Shown here one piece after another: positions 34,435 to 46,831 of a stretch of DNA of 64,000 nucleotides; position 1 is the stretch's first letter, and the number at the start of each line of letters is the position of its first letter. A program made the position numbers and the translations under genes. Below the pieces are notes generated by a model. It saw nothing but the letters and a program-made list of their open reading frames with translations, was not told where the DNA came from and did not search any database. Origin of the DNA: Malania oleifera (lineage: Eukaryota > Streptophyta > Magnoliopsida > Santalales > Ximeniaceae); the NCBI RefSeq assembly GCF_029873635.1, contig NC_080419.1, positions 74,636,597-74,700,596 on the forward strand, given 5' to 3'.

Positions 34435-35131
34435 TGTGGGTAGCTGGACTCAGTATATGTCATTGGTGGAATTTGCTTACAATAACAGCTACTAGGCTAG
34501 CATTGGCATGGCTCCTTATGAGGCACTTTATGGTAGGAAGTGTCGTTCCCCTTTATATTGGAGTGAGTTGGGTGAGATGCGAGTTTTGGGGCCAGAGATA
34601 GTTCAGCAGGCATTCGATAAAGTCCAACTCATTCGATCTCGAATCAGTGCAGCACAGAGTCGGCAGACAAGCTATGCAAATACTCACCGCTGGGAACTGG
34701 AATTTGAAGTGGGTGATCATGTATTTCTGAAAATAGCACCATTGAAGGGAATCATGAGGTTTGGGAAGAAGGGTAAATTGTGCCCTAGGTTCATTGGCCC
34801 ATTTGAGATACTTGAGAAGATTGGGTTAGTTGCCTATCGGCTGGCTTTACCACCATCTCTATTTAGGATTCACGACATGTTTCATGTTTCTATGTTGAGG
34901 AAATACGCCCTAAATCCTTCCCATATCATCAGCTATGCGGAATTGGAACTCAGTGGTGATTTGACATACAAGGAAGCTCTAGTATAGATCTTAGATAGAA
35001 AGGAACAGGAATTACGTAATAAGAAAATACCGCTGGTAAAAGTCCTGTGGAGGAATCACGCGATAGGAGACGTTTCGTGGGAGCTTGAAAGCGAGATTAG
35101 ACAGAAAAACCCCCACTTGTTTAGTGGGTAA
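34435..35131 (+). pseudogene. pol: Gypsy-1 integrase C-terminus and chromodomain-like tail
   Basis: Resumes within integrase (AGWTQYMSLVEFAYNNSY, with frame changes). It then runs as one clean frame (34508-34987): GMAPYEALYGRKCRSPLYWSE-type motif, GDHVFLKIAP, then RFIGPFEILEKIG, typical of the gypsy integrase C-terminal GPY/F module. The stop at 34985-34987 interrupts a chromodomain-like tail (VKVLWRNH...SWELESEIR) ending near 35130. Confidence 0.9.
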
Positions 35132-35393
35132 TGGCAGTGATGTGTAAGTGAAGTAGTGAAAATTTTGTTTTGTACAACGTAATTATAATGTAGAGTACAG
35201 GATAGGTAGTATTTTGGTTTTGGGAGAATTTTCTTTTATACTTGTAATCTCCCAGAACTATCCATGTAACCACGGTATTCCTCCGCCATAAGTGAGGGCA
35301 AGTAATAAAATAAGTAGACTGTTTTACCTTTAAGGGATGATGTCCTATATGAATAATAAATTTCGAGGATGAAATTTCATAATTAGGGGAGAA

Positions 35394-37362
35394 TGTAACG
35401 ACCCGATGAATAATGATATTTAAATAATAAAGAAGGAGGAAAATTGAAATAGTAACGAAAGGAGGTAGTCGAATTTGTCGATGAACGCTTTGCGTTCGTC
35501 GATGACATTGCATTTTGGAGGTGATAATTCCAAAAAAGTTCCCAAGCCTCGTCAACGAACACAAAGGTTTCGTTGATGAGGGTTCTTCAGGATCTCGTCG
35601 ACGAAGTTCTGTCTCGTCGATGAGAAGATACCGAGAGAGGATCTTTGGAAGTCTGAAATTCGTCGACGAACTTTTTACAAGACTCGTCGACGAGGCGACG
35701 TGTCTTGTCGATGAATCCGACTTTATAAATAGCTGAAAGTTGAATTTTTAAGCAGAAATTTATAGAAATTCTCTCATTTTCTCTCTCCTATGGCCTCTCC
35801 CTTCTCTCTCTTCGATTTCAACCCCATTAGTTGCCGGATCGATAATCTGAGGCCACCACGACGCTTCTGGGGAAGTTTTCTCCAAGTCTGCTGGAGTGGA
35901 TCGTCAATGGGACGAAGTTGAATTTCATCCCAAATTCAGGGTAAGATCTTTTAAGTAAAATTTGGTTTAGTAGCAGTTGTAGGAAATGTAATAGACCTAG
36001 AAATAATGATGTTTTGTTATGAGATTTATGGTTTTTAGGGTGTTGAGTGGAGAATCTTGCGGGTGTAGGACCCTTCATAGTAAGGAGATTTTAGCAGAAA
36101 TCAGGTAAGAGAAATATGCTATGCTAGGTAGTTTTAGAATGATTTTTAGTATGAAATATATATTTTTACCAGATCATTATTCACAGCAGAACTTATACAG
36201 TTTAGTAATTATGAATAATATGTTTTAAATTACTATGTGGCTTGAGAATATAGATATAGTACAGAAACATGCTTTATAGTATTTTTCAAAGTTATGTTTT
36301 ACAAAATATATAGACAGTGGATATGTTTTATAGTAATTATAGAATACCATGATTATACAGCTTACAGTACATGACATACAGTTTTACAGTTCATTTCAGA
36401 AATACAGTTTATATAGATACAATTTATCACAACGTCATGGTTAATATAGTTATTACAAAGTCATGGTAAAACAGATAGTTGTAAATAGAAATGTATTATA
36501 TAGTATCAGACCCTGATGGACCATTACAAATACAGTTTACAGAGCACGGTACCGTAGCTATATCCAATATAGAGTGCAACCACCTATTCAGATAATACGT
36601 GGTATGTAAGTCGATCATATAGTGCCCACGAGTGGATAGGCTCCCCATCAGATATGGGTTGAAGAGGGCTGATCAGACTGACGGAGTATAGTGGTTTATC
36701 CTGATCGACTAGTCAGGATAGATCTCGCCTACGGGCTGCACAACCCTGTCATGAGGGGTTAAATCATGGCACACAGTTATCGACAGGGAAGTTTTCAATT
36801 ATTATTATGTATATACAGATTTACAGAGACAAAATATACTTATGTACATTAGAAGTATTTTGAGTAGAAACCTAAAAATACAGTTATGTTAAGTAACATG
36901 GGATGATGGTTATTATTTTATTTGTACTATATTTTCCGATTCAATTATATATGTTTATATAGAAACAGGTCTTCTCAGTATTGTAACTCATTTGCCACAC
37001 ACTAGCAATGAGATATTTCGTCTTACTGAGCATTGGCTCATCCCATTACTTTCACATTTTTCAGGTGATCTAAGTAGGCGAGCAGATTAGGCTCGCAGAT
37101 AGAGGGGCTTCAGTACTGCCCTATTAGTAAAGTGAGTATTTATGTATAGCTCTAGCCAGTTGAGGGTATTTTGGGAAATAGTCATATATGTATATTTTGG
37201 GGACACATTTTAGTACTCTGGTATTGTATATTTTCTTGATGATGTTTATATAGATTCCACTTCTCGCTGTTTAGGTTGATGGATTGGTTTGATCTAGTAG
37301 GAATCAAAGCATTATAAATTTTGCTGTATATATATAACTCAGTTAAATAGCAGGTCGTTACA
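35394..37362 (+). repeat. 3' LTR of Gypsy-1
   Basis: 1,969 bp. It carries a longer block of CGTCGACGA-type words (about 35468-35712) than the 5' LTR, ending just before CTTTATAAATAGC. Confidence 0.94.
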
Positions 37363-38480
37363 AGGAGGGTTATAGTGGATTGTGGAATCTTTGACTTGGT
37401 GCTAAGGCGTGGACGTAGGCTTGGTGCTGAACCACGTTAAATCTCCGATGTTAAGTTCTCTCTCTCTTCACTCTTTATTTTATCTTGTGCATGATTTTTT
37501 TTTTTTTTTTTTTTTGTATATTGTGATATAATTGCTTGCAATCTTGCCAAGTATTTTATTTTGTAGAAAAATATGAATTTCGCGAAAAGAATCCATTCAC
37601 CTCCCTTCTCACTCTATATACTCTCGGGTGGGACGATTAACAATTATCATTAAATTTTGTAAATTTAATTTAATATTTTAATTTTGTCTTATTTATTAAT
37701 TTATATTGATAATAAAACATCTTAAATAATTTTCTTTTAAAATTGTTGACTAATTTAACACCTAATTTTTTATTCATTATAACCTTGTAGGAAAGTAAAA
37801 TTATCTACAAAAAATGTATGAAGGAAGAAAACAAGATCCAACATGGGAACATGGGTACCTGATGTCCACTGTAAAGAATCGATTTATTTGCAAATATTGC
37901 CGAATACCAATAAAGAGTGATAGTGCAACAAGATTAAAAATGCACTTAGCAAATTTGACCCACAACATAATAAAAAATTCTGCGACAAAGTACCTCCAGA
38001 AGTTAAGCAAGAAATAAAATATTTTTAGAAAGAAAAACAACAATTAAGGCAATGAAAATAAAAAGAAAGGAAGAAATAAAAAATGAATTGCGTGGGAACT
38101 TGATGCAACCACAACAAATTGATGAAGATGACGATGCTGACGATATTACATACCCGCCTGACATTTTTTCGTATGAAAGGTCTGCATATCGTCAAACATT
38201 CTATGCTTCAAAACAAATGAAATGGGAAATAGACCAATCTTGTAGGTTTGAAGGTAGCCAACAAGGAGGCAGTTTGGGGGCTGGTAGTAGTGGAGGGAGA
38301 CCTTCGATGAGGCAATCTCAAAGTGTGATAGAGCCAGAAACAGAGCCATATCTTTCAAAGTCTTCTCAATATTACAAGTTAGACATAGCAAAACAAAAAA
38401 GCTTGAAAAAATTATTCGAATAAGGTAAAATAAAATAAAAAATGAATAGGTTGATTTCAAAGTTTTTTATGTATGATAAT

Positions 38481-39987
38481 TGTTAGCCTTAGTGGCTACA
38501 TAATCATATATAATGTGTTTTGATGATATTAACCTATTTGTTGTTCCAAGTGTATCTTATCTTTGAATATCACATTAAGTACAGGTACAAATGACAAATA
38601 CATGAAGGTACTGGATCAGAAGTAAAGATTGGGCTGAGTAGATGTTCGAGTAGGAAAGATCAAAAGGACACTCACTCGGATGAACTCAAGCACATCCAAG
38701 GAAGCTAATGTAGAATCATATGTAACAGTGAGTATTTGAGGTAGTACTTGTTGTAACTCTTATAGTTTTGTTTCACACATGTTTATTGAGCAAGAGTTGA
38801 GCAAATTGCATATGCATACTAGGACATAAGAGTATATAGGATATCACCAAATCATAAGTTCGATACTTATGAGTTTTCAAAGTCAAGACCAGAGTTTTAT
38901 AAAATTATCCTTTACTTAAATGTATTTTTATATGGGAGAAGTTTTAAATCATATTAGTGTTATAATTTTTTTAAAATAACTTGGTCCTTGTTGGGTTTAA
39001 AACCTCATTTATGCATCTCTCAAATTTCCTAAACACCCTTAAGTATTTGGAACATAACTTTTTCTAAAACACTCCAAAAAAGGCAATCTTGGTATCTTCG
39101 GAAAGTTAAGGAAAAATCCCATAACTTTCATGTTGAAGACTTTCAGGCAAAAATAGTCAAATGTTTCATAAAACCATCGATGTTTTGATATGGAAACAGA
39201 ACACCCAACGGGCGAAAAATGGTTAGTTTTCAAAATGGTTTTTTTATTAAACTCCTAACGACCATAAAACGACTAACTCGCTCCTTTGCCTATAAATATA
39301 AGTCCAAAGACTTGTTTAAACATGATTCTTAGTGATTAAAATTTAGTGATTATCATTCCCAAGCACACTACTTTTTAGTTCATCATTTTTGTGCTCAATC
39401 TTTCTCTTACTCTCTAATTTTGTGTTGATTCATTAGTTGAGATATTTGTGTGAGGTTTGTGTTGTATCAAATATCCACTCATTCAAGGAGCATTTTTTGT
39501 AATTCATCTTCTTATTACAAAGGTTTTTTGGTGAACCGAGTTGCAAAGGGTTCTTGGTGAACCATGATTGAAGGTTCTTGGTGAACCGAATTGCAAGGAT
39601 TATTGGTGAACCTTGTGGCTCTTAGTAAGCGAAAGGGATTGGTTCTCATGTGAAGGTTCTTGGGGAACCTTGCGGCTCTTGATGAGTGATAGGGAGACTA
39701 TTCCCGTTTGTAAAAGCTTCTCTGCTAGTGAAGGAGGTTTATAGTAGATTGCGAAATCCTTGAGTATCTCAAGGCATGGACATAGGCAAGAGGCCGAACC
39801 ACGTTAAAATTGTTTTTCGAGCTTTTCTTCCCTACTTTTTTTATTTTATGTCTTGTGCATCATTTACATTTTACATATTGTGATATAATTGTTTGAATAT
39901 TGTCAAGATTTATATTTTATAGAGAAAAGTGAAAATATGCAAAAAGAGTCTATTCACCTCCCTCTATACTCAACTCTAGGGCCAACA
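38481..39987 (+). mobile_element. SIRE/Maximus-type solo LTR S2
   Basis: 1,507 bp, begins TGTTAGCCTTAG and ends AGGGCCAACA, with a perfect ATAAT target-site duplication (38476-38480 and 39988-39992). Same family as S1. It has a TATA box (CTATAAATATAAGTCC) near 39290. Where S1 has GTCGACGAG words, S2 has AAACCATCGATGTTTTG (39171-39187). Confidence 0.9.
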
Positions 39988-41112
39988 ATAATGTTCCACC
40001 TAAGAAGGCAAAATCGCCTCATTTTAAAAACATGGTATGGGGTTGGCAATCAGCTGAAATGGTATTCGGTCCACCAACACCATATGAAATTAAAATAAAA
40101 TACCTTGATTTAGGGGTAAAAGAAATGGAAGGCCACGCAGAAGAAGTGAAGAAAACGTGGGCCACGTATGGTTGCATTGTAATGTGTGATGGATGGACAG
40201 GCCCTACAAAATTATCCATCATAAATTTCATGGTTTACTAGAAAGGAAGCACAATTTTTCTAAAGTTAGTAGATACTTTTGACAAAATAAAAGACCATGA
40301 ATACATATGTTCCTTATTAAAACATCTTGTGCAAGAGGTAGGAAAGCAACATGTTATCTAGGTGGTGACCGACAATGACAGCGCCTACAAGAAAGAGGGT
40401 CTAAAATTAATAAAAAAAATTCAACTTGTATTGAACTCCTTGCGCTACCCATTGTATTGATATCATTTTTTAGGAGATCAAAAAAAGGGAGGCAATAAGC
40501 GCAATGATCGTGTAAGGGAGACAAATCACTAATCTTATATATAACCATGGATGGTTGCTTGCTAAAATGAGGGAGCACTGTCAATGGGATATTGTGTGTC
40601 CAGGAGCCACACAATTTGCTACAAACTACATTGTCCTTGATAGCCTATAAAAAAAAAAGTAGGTTTAAAATCTCTATTCACATCTAATGAATGGGCTGAG
40701 CATGCTCTTAGTTGAACAAAATTGAATAGAGAAATTGGAAGTATAGTTCTTAACCATCAATTTTGAGATAGAGTGGCAAAAGTTTGTAACATTTATGGGC
40801 CTATATATCGAGTATTGCGTATAGTCGATAGTGAAGTGTGGCCAATATTAGGAGTTGTGTTTAAAGCAATAAAGGTGATGAAAGAGGCTTTTGAAGTAGG
40901 TGCAAGAAGTGTAAGATAAAATCTCAAAGTAATCAATGACTGATGAGAAAGAACCCTTGAACATCCTTCTCATGCAGTAGGTATTAAATATTTATAAATT
41001 TCAAGAAATTCATATATCAAATTACTTATTACATATTTATATTTTACTTTATTTGATTGACAGCTTATTTTTTAAATCCAAAATGTCAATACAAAGAAGT
41101 TGAAACCTAAGG

Positions 41113-42853
41113 TGTAGTCCCAAGAGGGGGGTGAATTGGGTTATTTAAAATTCCTGAGAGTCCTTTTATAAGTTCTTGATTGTTTACAATCTTTTAAAGA
41201 CTTCTTATATTCTTGTTGATTAGGAAATCCACACAAACACTTATTTCAACTATTCAATCTACAACCACAACATACACAACCAATTGAATAACTATTCAAG
41301 CCAAATAAAACACCATACAAGTAATTAATATTAACTTTGCAATATTCAGCAACCCTGTTCATGAATGTGCAAGTCCTGTAGTTGGCCTTTGAACTGAAAA
41401 TTAAAATAACATCCAACCCCTTTTTCAAAATTAAAATTTAAATAAACCTTCAGTTAATAGGTTTTGGGTTGTTAACCAATTAATGTACTCCCTTACGATT
41501 TCCGCAAAAAATTGTTTAACCAACGTACTCCCTTTCGATTTTCGCAAGCCTAAGAACAAATTAGGCTTTGGTTTATTTAATTTTCAATATGCATTGTTTT
41601 TATAATTGAAAGAATTACAACATCCACGCTGTTTATATTTTTGCTGAAATTTAAAGAGAATAAGGGAAAGAGAATGACACCGCTATTTTTACGAGATTCG
41701 GCTTACCCCAGCCTACGTCTTCACCTTAGGTCAACCACCTAAGGATTTCATACCTTGTTCCTTTTAGGGGGAACAAAAACCTTTACAATAACCAACCTTT
41801 TTTATTTAGGAAGAGAAACCTCTCCAAACAACAACTTATGCTTGGTCTAACGATCCAACTATACCTTGAACCGTCAAAGATCAAGTAGAAAGGAAATGGA
41901 TATCTGCCTACAAAAACACTCTCAAACACAGAGCAAGTTGTACAAGTTAAATCTCAAATCGTACTTCAAAACCAAAACTAAATAGATAATGTGAAACTCA
42001 AGGTTTAGAAGTCACCAAAGTTTCTTTCTTATTGATATAAGAATTTTAGATGCAACTCAGAATCAGAACCCTTTTTTAATCCAACAATTTCGTAAAGTTT
42101 TCCCCTCAGCAAGGTGTGATAAAAAATGAACTTTAGGAGGGTTTTAGCATAGAAATCGTGTATTGCTTGAATGTATTCTTCATTTAGCAAGGAAGGTAAT
42201 TTATAGACTTTTTTAAGGAAAAGTTTCCTCATTTAATATAAAGTATTTAGGTAACTTTTCAAAAAATATTAAATTATAGAATTAATTTTGAAAATTTTCC
42301 CACAAGTTTGAAATTCCAAAATTATCCGCAGAGTCAGTCGGCTAATTCACTTGACTGGGTCACTTTTTGCACTAGTTAGTCGGCTGGGCAGTCTTCTCTT
42401 TTCAAATATTTTCTATTTCTGATTTCTTTAAAATCTAGTTTACTTGAAAAACTTAATTATAACTTTTCAAAAACATTTTCAAGAGTTTTTTTTTTTTTTT
42501 AAATGCTAGTCTTTAAGTTTTTGTATCTTAAGGAGCTTCACATATCTAAATAGTGATGAGTTGAAGTACTTACAAATATCCTTCTAAGCATGATCTCCTT
42601 AATCACTAAGTCTCTAGAGGTTCAGTCTTTACTTTAAGGTCTGCTTGGCCTTTAAGCTCTTCACGTATCTTTTATTTCTTTAATGTTTTGAGAAGCTTTC
42701 ATTTGATTAACTTTGATCTTCAGCTTACTTCCATGATTAATCGTGAGTGTCCTTTTACTTAAACCTGAATTAAAACCACTCAACAACGCATGTTAAAACA
42801 TCATTCATTTTGTTATCATCAAAATAAGATTGAAAAGCCCAGTTAGGCCAACA
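41113..42853 (-). mobile_element. SIRE/Maximus-type solo LTR inside hAT
   Basis: About 1.74 kb. On the minus strand it starts TGTTGGCCTAACTGGG and ends CACCCCCCTCTTGGGACTACA, the usual frame of SIRE-type LTRs. An AAGGT-like duplication flanks it (TAAGG or AAGGT before, AAGGT after; offset by one base). Removing it rejoins the transposase sequence at GGTGTTAGGGAAGATCC. Confidence 0.85.
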
Positions 42854-44760
42854 AAGGTGTTAGGGAAGATCCTTATTTTCTTGATGCAGTTCATAAAATT
42901 TTTAACACCCTTGAGCCACATTCCTCTAGCTTGTATCAAATTGGAAATGAGGTATATTTTTAAAATAAAAATTAAATAAAATAAGTCTTAATCCATGTTT
43001 AATTTTCAATAACAATTTTTTTTAGATTATTCTATTTAGAGATGCTAAAAGAAGCTTCGGAGAAGCAGCTAATAAAACAGTTGGGGCAACCACGACACCT
43101 CCTAAGTATTTATATATAAATATATAATACAAAGTTGCAAACTTCAAGTACAATCTACTAAGTACTAACTTATTGGTGGATGATGTATAGATCAAGTGCT
43201 CCAATCCTAAGGAAGCTAGCATTGTGCATTTTGTCACAAATTGCATTTTCATCAGCTTGTGAATGAAATTGGAGCACATTTGCACTCATTCACACAAAGC
43301 AAAGAAATAGACTAGCCAACACTAGACTTTAGCAGCTTGTTTTTTGTTATTACAACATGAAACTTTAAATAAGATATATGGAGGCCGAAATGGACAAAGT
43401 GGCTAAACAAGATCCCCTGGACCTTCTTGACATATCAATTGAATTGGTTGATGAGGATGAGTATCCACTTTTTCAGTGGATTAGACCATCCCATCTCGAT
43501 GAATGAAATAGAAGTCCCCACCCACAAATAGCCAAGCATGTACGAGATGACTTTGAAATTGATGTTAATCAAGTGATGGTAGAAGAAGTAATATCTAGTA
43601 GTGATGATTCACTAATGACTCTTGGGTCTAGATATGGAACTTCATCCACTATGCCCTCTGGTGGTGGTGATGATAATGACGACGATGATGTTGGTGGTGA
43701 TGGATCTAACCTTGGCGGTAGCAATGGGCAAAGTGGTGATGGTTGGGGACTATGGAGGAAATGAGGGATGTCAAGATTATAAATTAGAAGTGGAATATAC
43801 ATGTCCTCCCCAACTAGAAGACGAGGGTCTACAAAGAGAAACATGTCCAGTTGATAGGAAGTATAGTCGTAGATAGGGGAAAAGGAAGATGCATCAAATA
43901 AAAGAGGATACCTTTTCCCTTAGTATGGAATCTATAAGTATAGGAATAGAGCATGACTCTAATAGTTATAGTGGTTATGAATCTACACAGAACAACTCCT
44001 CACAATCTACATATGGCCAAGCGTTTCCATATGCATATGAGTAGGCATGATAATATAGAAATTGGCAACCAAATGCCTATGAGTATGGACAAATAGGCCA
44101 ATAATATGGTTATAACCAGTATGCAAACGCAAAACAATCCTATAGACATACACAACAAGTAGAGCCTGCAAGAAGACATCCTAGTACATGAAGATCTTCT
44201 CGCCAAGTAGAAGCTATTATGAATCAGATGACCATGGAGGAGTATGAGCAACACATGTACACCTATACTCAATATTTTGGAAACTATATGACATGGAGTG
44301 ATTATTGTAAATAATATATGTCATCTCAAAATCCCAATGATAGGGATAGAAGAGATGACTTTGAGCCACTAAGAAAGTCCATGTGGTATTACATCATTAA
44401 ATGTATGATATTTCATTGAAAAATGTAGTTGTTTAAGATAACTTGTTGCCTTAAATCTTTAAAGGAATAGCTTCAAAACTTTATAATCATTTGAATGTTC
44501 TTCACTTTATAGTTTGTTTCGCGATATGCATTTTAATATCCTACACACTAAAAACTTGTCATATATGCATTTTTTTAATGTATTTTAATACCATATTAAG
44601 CATAATTATCTATTTTAATATTTCTTAAAGTTTTATTGTAAATTTCAATCATTGACTATAAATTTCCATAATTTTTTAAAATCAAAATCAAAATTTCCAT
44701 CGAAATTTTCGTAAATTGAGACCATCAAAATTTTCATCGAAAATCAAAATTTAAGTCCTT

Positions 44761-46309
44761 GGGCTTGATGCAATATGGTCTTGCATTTGCATACATATAA
44801 AAGAAATTTGGGAGCTTGAAATGCGCCGCTTTGCTCCTTTCCACCTACAAACTTTATCAAAAGTTTTACCATCCTTTAAATAGAGGGTGGTATCCCTTCT
44901 TTTCACACTCTTGCAGTCATTCAAAAAGAGATTAGGATTTCATTTTGTTAATGCACAAGGATAGCATCATTAAGGAGATCATAGGTTGAGGTAAATCCAA
45001 GGAAAATATTCCTCACTTGCAAAAATTATAAGGTGTGAAATCATAGACTAAGGGGATTGTCTGTTTGCACTTAATGGTCTCTAAATAGAGACTGGGTTGT
45101 TAATGGTCCAAAATTTAGCAAATCGGTGTTATTTGGTCAACCTTTGAAATAGCTCTGGATTGCCTCAAGGAAAACCAACAATCTCCTTGTGCTATGGTAA
45201 GAGTATAAACTAGAATTTTTTTTTGACATTTTTACCCCTAAAAAATGATACAAATTACACAACCTTGGCTCTCCTCCCATGATTACCCAAACAACTCATG
45301 CCTTATCCCCCCCAAGCTCTTATCTTTCTCGTCTCTCTATTGCTAAACATGCACATTTTGTGTTATCTCTCTTCTTTCAACATTCTCCTTGCTCATTCGA
45401 TACTAGCATGTTCTTTCTCCTCTTCTCCTTCTCCTTCTCCTTCTTCCTTTTCATTTCTGTTCTGGGATTTTTTTTTTCCTAGTCATACTTTGGTTTATCT
45501 ACTGTTGCACAAGATCTCAAAATATGATTTGGGAAGAAAAATCTTGCTTGAATTATCTTCGACTAGTGTGACAAACTATTTTGGAAAGAATAAAAAATAT
45601 TCTTTTGCATATTAAAATGAACTCTACTCCCCAATGAATCCAAGCCATAGCAAAAAGAGGCTATGAAAGCGATAGATTTTTAACTTTCTCACTTCCTTTG
45701 TGGAAATTTACAAATATTTTTTTTTTGTGTATATAAAGGAATAAAAAACATTAGATCCATTGATGGAAATTATAAAACTGAGATTTTTGTAGAAGAAAGG
45801 TGAAAAAAATAAATAAAAAGCAAGTATTTAGTTGAAGTGTTAATTAGAAAAATTAATTTCTTATTATGTTTTATAATAAATAATATTTTATATTTTAAAG
45901 TATTTACATTAGAAAATATTTTCAATTAATGTTTTTATGTTTTATATTTGAGACACATTATTTTTTTATAAATATAAAAAAAATTGTTCTCAAAATTTTT
46001 TTATATTAATTTAATAAACTTTTCCCGTGATAGTTTAAAGGATTAAAACTAGAAAAATACATATATTCATAGGTTAATTATCAAACAACTAAAAAAATTT
46101 AGCATTCATACTCAAAAACTAATTCTATTTATATTCATAACTTAGTTCACTGATTCAAAATTGCCTTCAACATTCAATGCTAATCTTTTACTCATTAGTG
46201 AAAACAAAAACATTACAAAATAGAACAATTATTTTTCAAAAAATTGTGTAATATAGGGAAGCATACAAAAATTCTTCAAAAGAATTACTTCAAGAATCAC
46301 AATTGCCTA
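44761..46309. other. Non-coding spacer between hAT and Copia-3
   Basis: AT-rich DNA with a pyrimidine-rich TTCTCC-type microsatellite near 45412-45452, which creates meaningless frames. No gene, RNA or element end is recognised, except the probable Copia-3 target duplication GCCTA at 46305-46309. Confidence 0.5.
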
Positions 46310-46584
46310 TGTTGTGTAAAATCGAATGCACAACAGAATAACACAATCTTATAACGTAGCACTCAACTGTGAAAATATAAAAAAACACAATCATGTAGAT
46401 TATATGAAAGCAATAACAAAAGACACAAAGGATTACGTGGTTCAGCAATGCTTACATCCATGGGAGCAATTGACAGTATTTTCTTACTATCTTGTGTCAT
46501 AGACACCAATAACCATACAATTACATCATAAACAACGTATAAATAAAGTTCTCGAATGCTTTCCCTTCAAAACCCCAACCAACT
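46310..46584 (-). repeat. 3' LTR fragment of Copia-3
   Basis: 275 bp matching 57554-57830. The match ends abruptly at about 46584, where SIRE-type internal sequence begins, so the upstream half of this LTR is deleted. Confidence 0.85.
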
Positions 46585-46831
46585 TAAAGATCCCTTTAGC
46601 TTGATACACAATGAAGTTTTTCCATCCTATGTTGTGGAATAATGGTAGGATTTCAGGAAACTCAGTATTGAAGAATTGAACATCAAGAACCTTACCGAAT
46701 ATTGGTTCTATAAACTGAAGACGGGTTCGATATATATGCTTTAAATGAGGGGTTACTAACCATTGCTCAATGTTGGTATCATCTCTACTTGAAGACGAAC
46801 CACGTTGTGCCGTTTGTTTTATTCGAGGCAT
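46526..46831 (-). pseudogene. Downstream ORF of the SIRE-type element, read through a deletion joint
   Basis: 101 codons: MPRIKQTAQRGSSSS, then a region with LQFIEPIFGKVLDVQFF and IGWKNFIVYQAKGIFK. It sits after RNase H, where SIRE-type elements may carry an extra (env-position) frame. The style resembles plant transposon-associated domains, but I cannot assign it. Its last 18 or so codons come from the Copia-3 LTR beyond the junction at about 46584. The resemblance of its first residues to histone H3 is superficial. Confidence 0.4.

Larger units (their letters stand above)
28726..37362 (+). mobile_element. Gypsy-1, Ty3/gypsy chromovirus-like element
   Basis: LTRs 28726-30641 and 35394-37362 begin TGTAACGACCCGA and end with GTCATTACA or GTCGTTACA. 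The AGGAG target-site duplication is perfect (28721-28725 and 37363-37367). The primer site TGGTATCAGAGCC is at 30645-30657, and the polypurine tract AGGGGAGAA at 35385-35393. Gag, protease, the integrase end and a C-terminal chromodomain-like tail are present. Reverse transcriptase, RNase H and the integrase core are missing and replaced by a foreign LTR fragment. The chromovirus (Tekay-like) assignment rests on motif style only. Confidence 0.95.
27237..37642 (+). mobile_element. SIRE/Maximus-type solo LTR S1, split by a gypsy element
   Basis: Begins TGTTAGCCTTG at 27237 and ends GACGATTAACA at 37642, with a perfect ATTAT target-site duplication (27232-27236 and 37643-37647). Without the nested gypsy (28726-37362) it is about 1.8 kb. 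Its two halves align with S2 (38481-39987): same start, same AGTACTGGATC-type segment, same TATA region (CTATAAATACAAGTCC near 28345), and the same end with ATTCACCTCCC. The last motif is typical of SIRE-like copia LTR ends. No internal region or second LTR remains, so it is a solo LTR. Confidence 0.88.
37803..44315 (+). pseudogene. hAT transposase (BED/DUF659 type), broken and interrupted
   Basis: Fragments in order. 37803-38017 is a BED zinc finger (CKYC, then HLANLTH: C-x2-C...H-x5-H). A frameshift near 37979 leads to 38052-38423, a linker rich in Lys, Asp and Gly. 39993-40600 is a DUF659-like domain (MCDGWTGPTKLSIINF, then VVTDNDSAYKK). 40600-41100 is the middle region with stops. 42854-43380 is a further piece (VREDPYFLDAVHKIF). 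43381-43764 holds DLLDISIELV and an acidic Gly/Asp run. 43970-44315 is a degenerate Tyr/Gln-rich tail (TMEEYEQHM). Two solo LTRs interrupt it, and there are many stops. It cannot encode an active transposase. Confidence 0.82.
25839..44760 (+). mobile_element. Candidate hAT DNA transposon, heavily nested
   Basis: The ends form an inverted repeat: AAGGACTCAAATTT at 25839 and, reverse complemented, AAGGACTTAAATTT at 44747-44760 (13 of 14). Both are followed by subterminal runs rich in CAAAATTTTGATCGA-like motifs. Between them lies a broken BED/DUF659 hAT transposase gene. Removing the three LTR insertions leaves about 5.2 kb, a usual size for an autonomous hAT. No 8-bp target duplication is evident (TAAAATTG versus GGGCTTGA), so the exact borders remain inference. 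Its left end is under 400 bp upstream of the TMX2 ATG. Confidence 0.6.

Noticed and set aside
43573-43764. Gly/Asp-rich 63-codon frame as an independent gene
   Set aside because: It continues the hAT transposase C-terminal region and lacks its own start context; the acidic run is low-complexity.
46790-46831. MPRIKQTAQ resembling the histone H3 N-terminus
   Set aside because: The similarity stops after about nine residues, there is no histone fold, and the frame lies in a retroelement.
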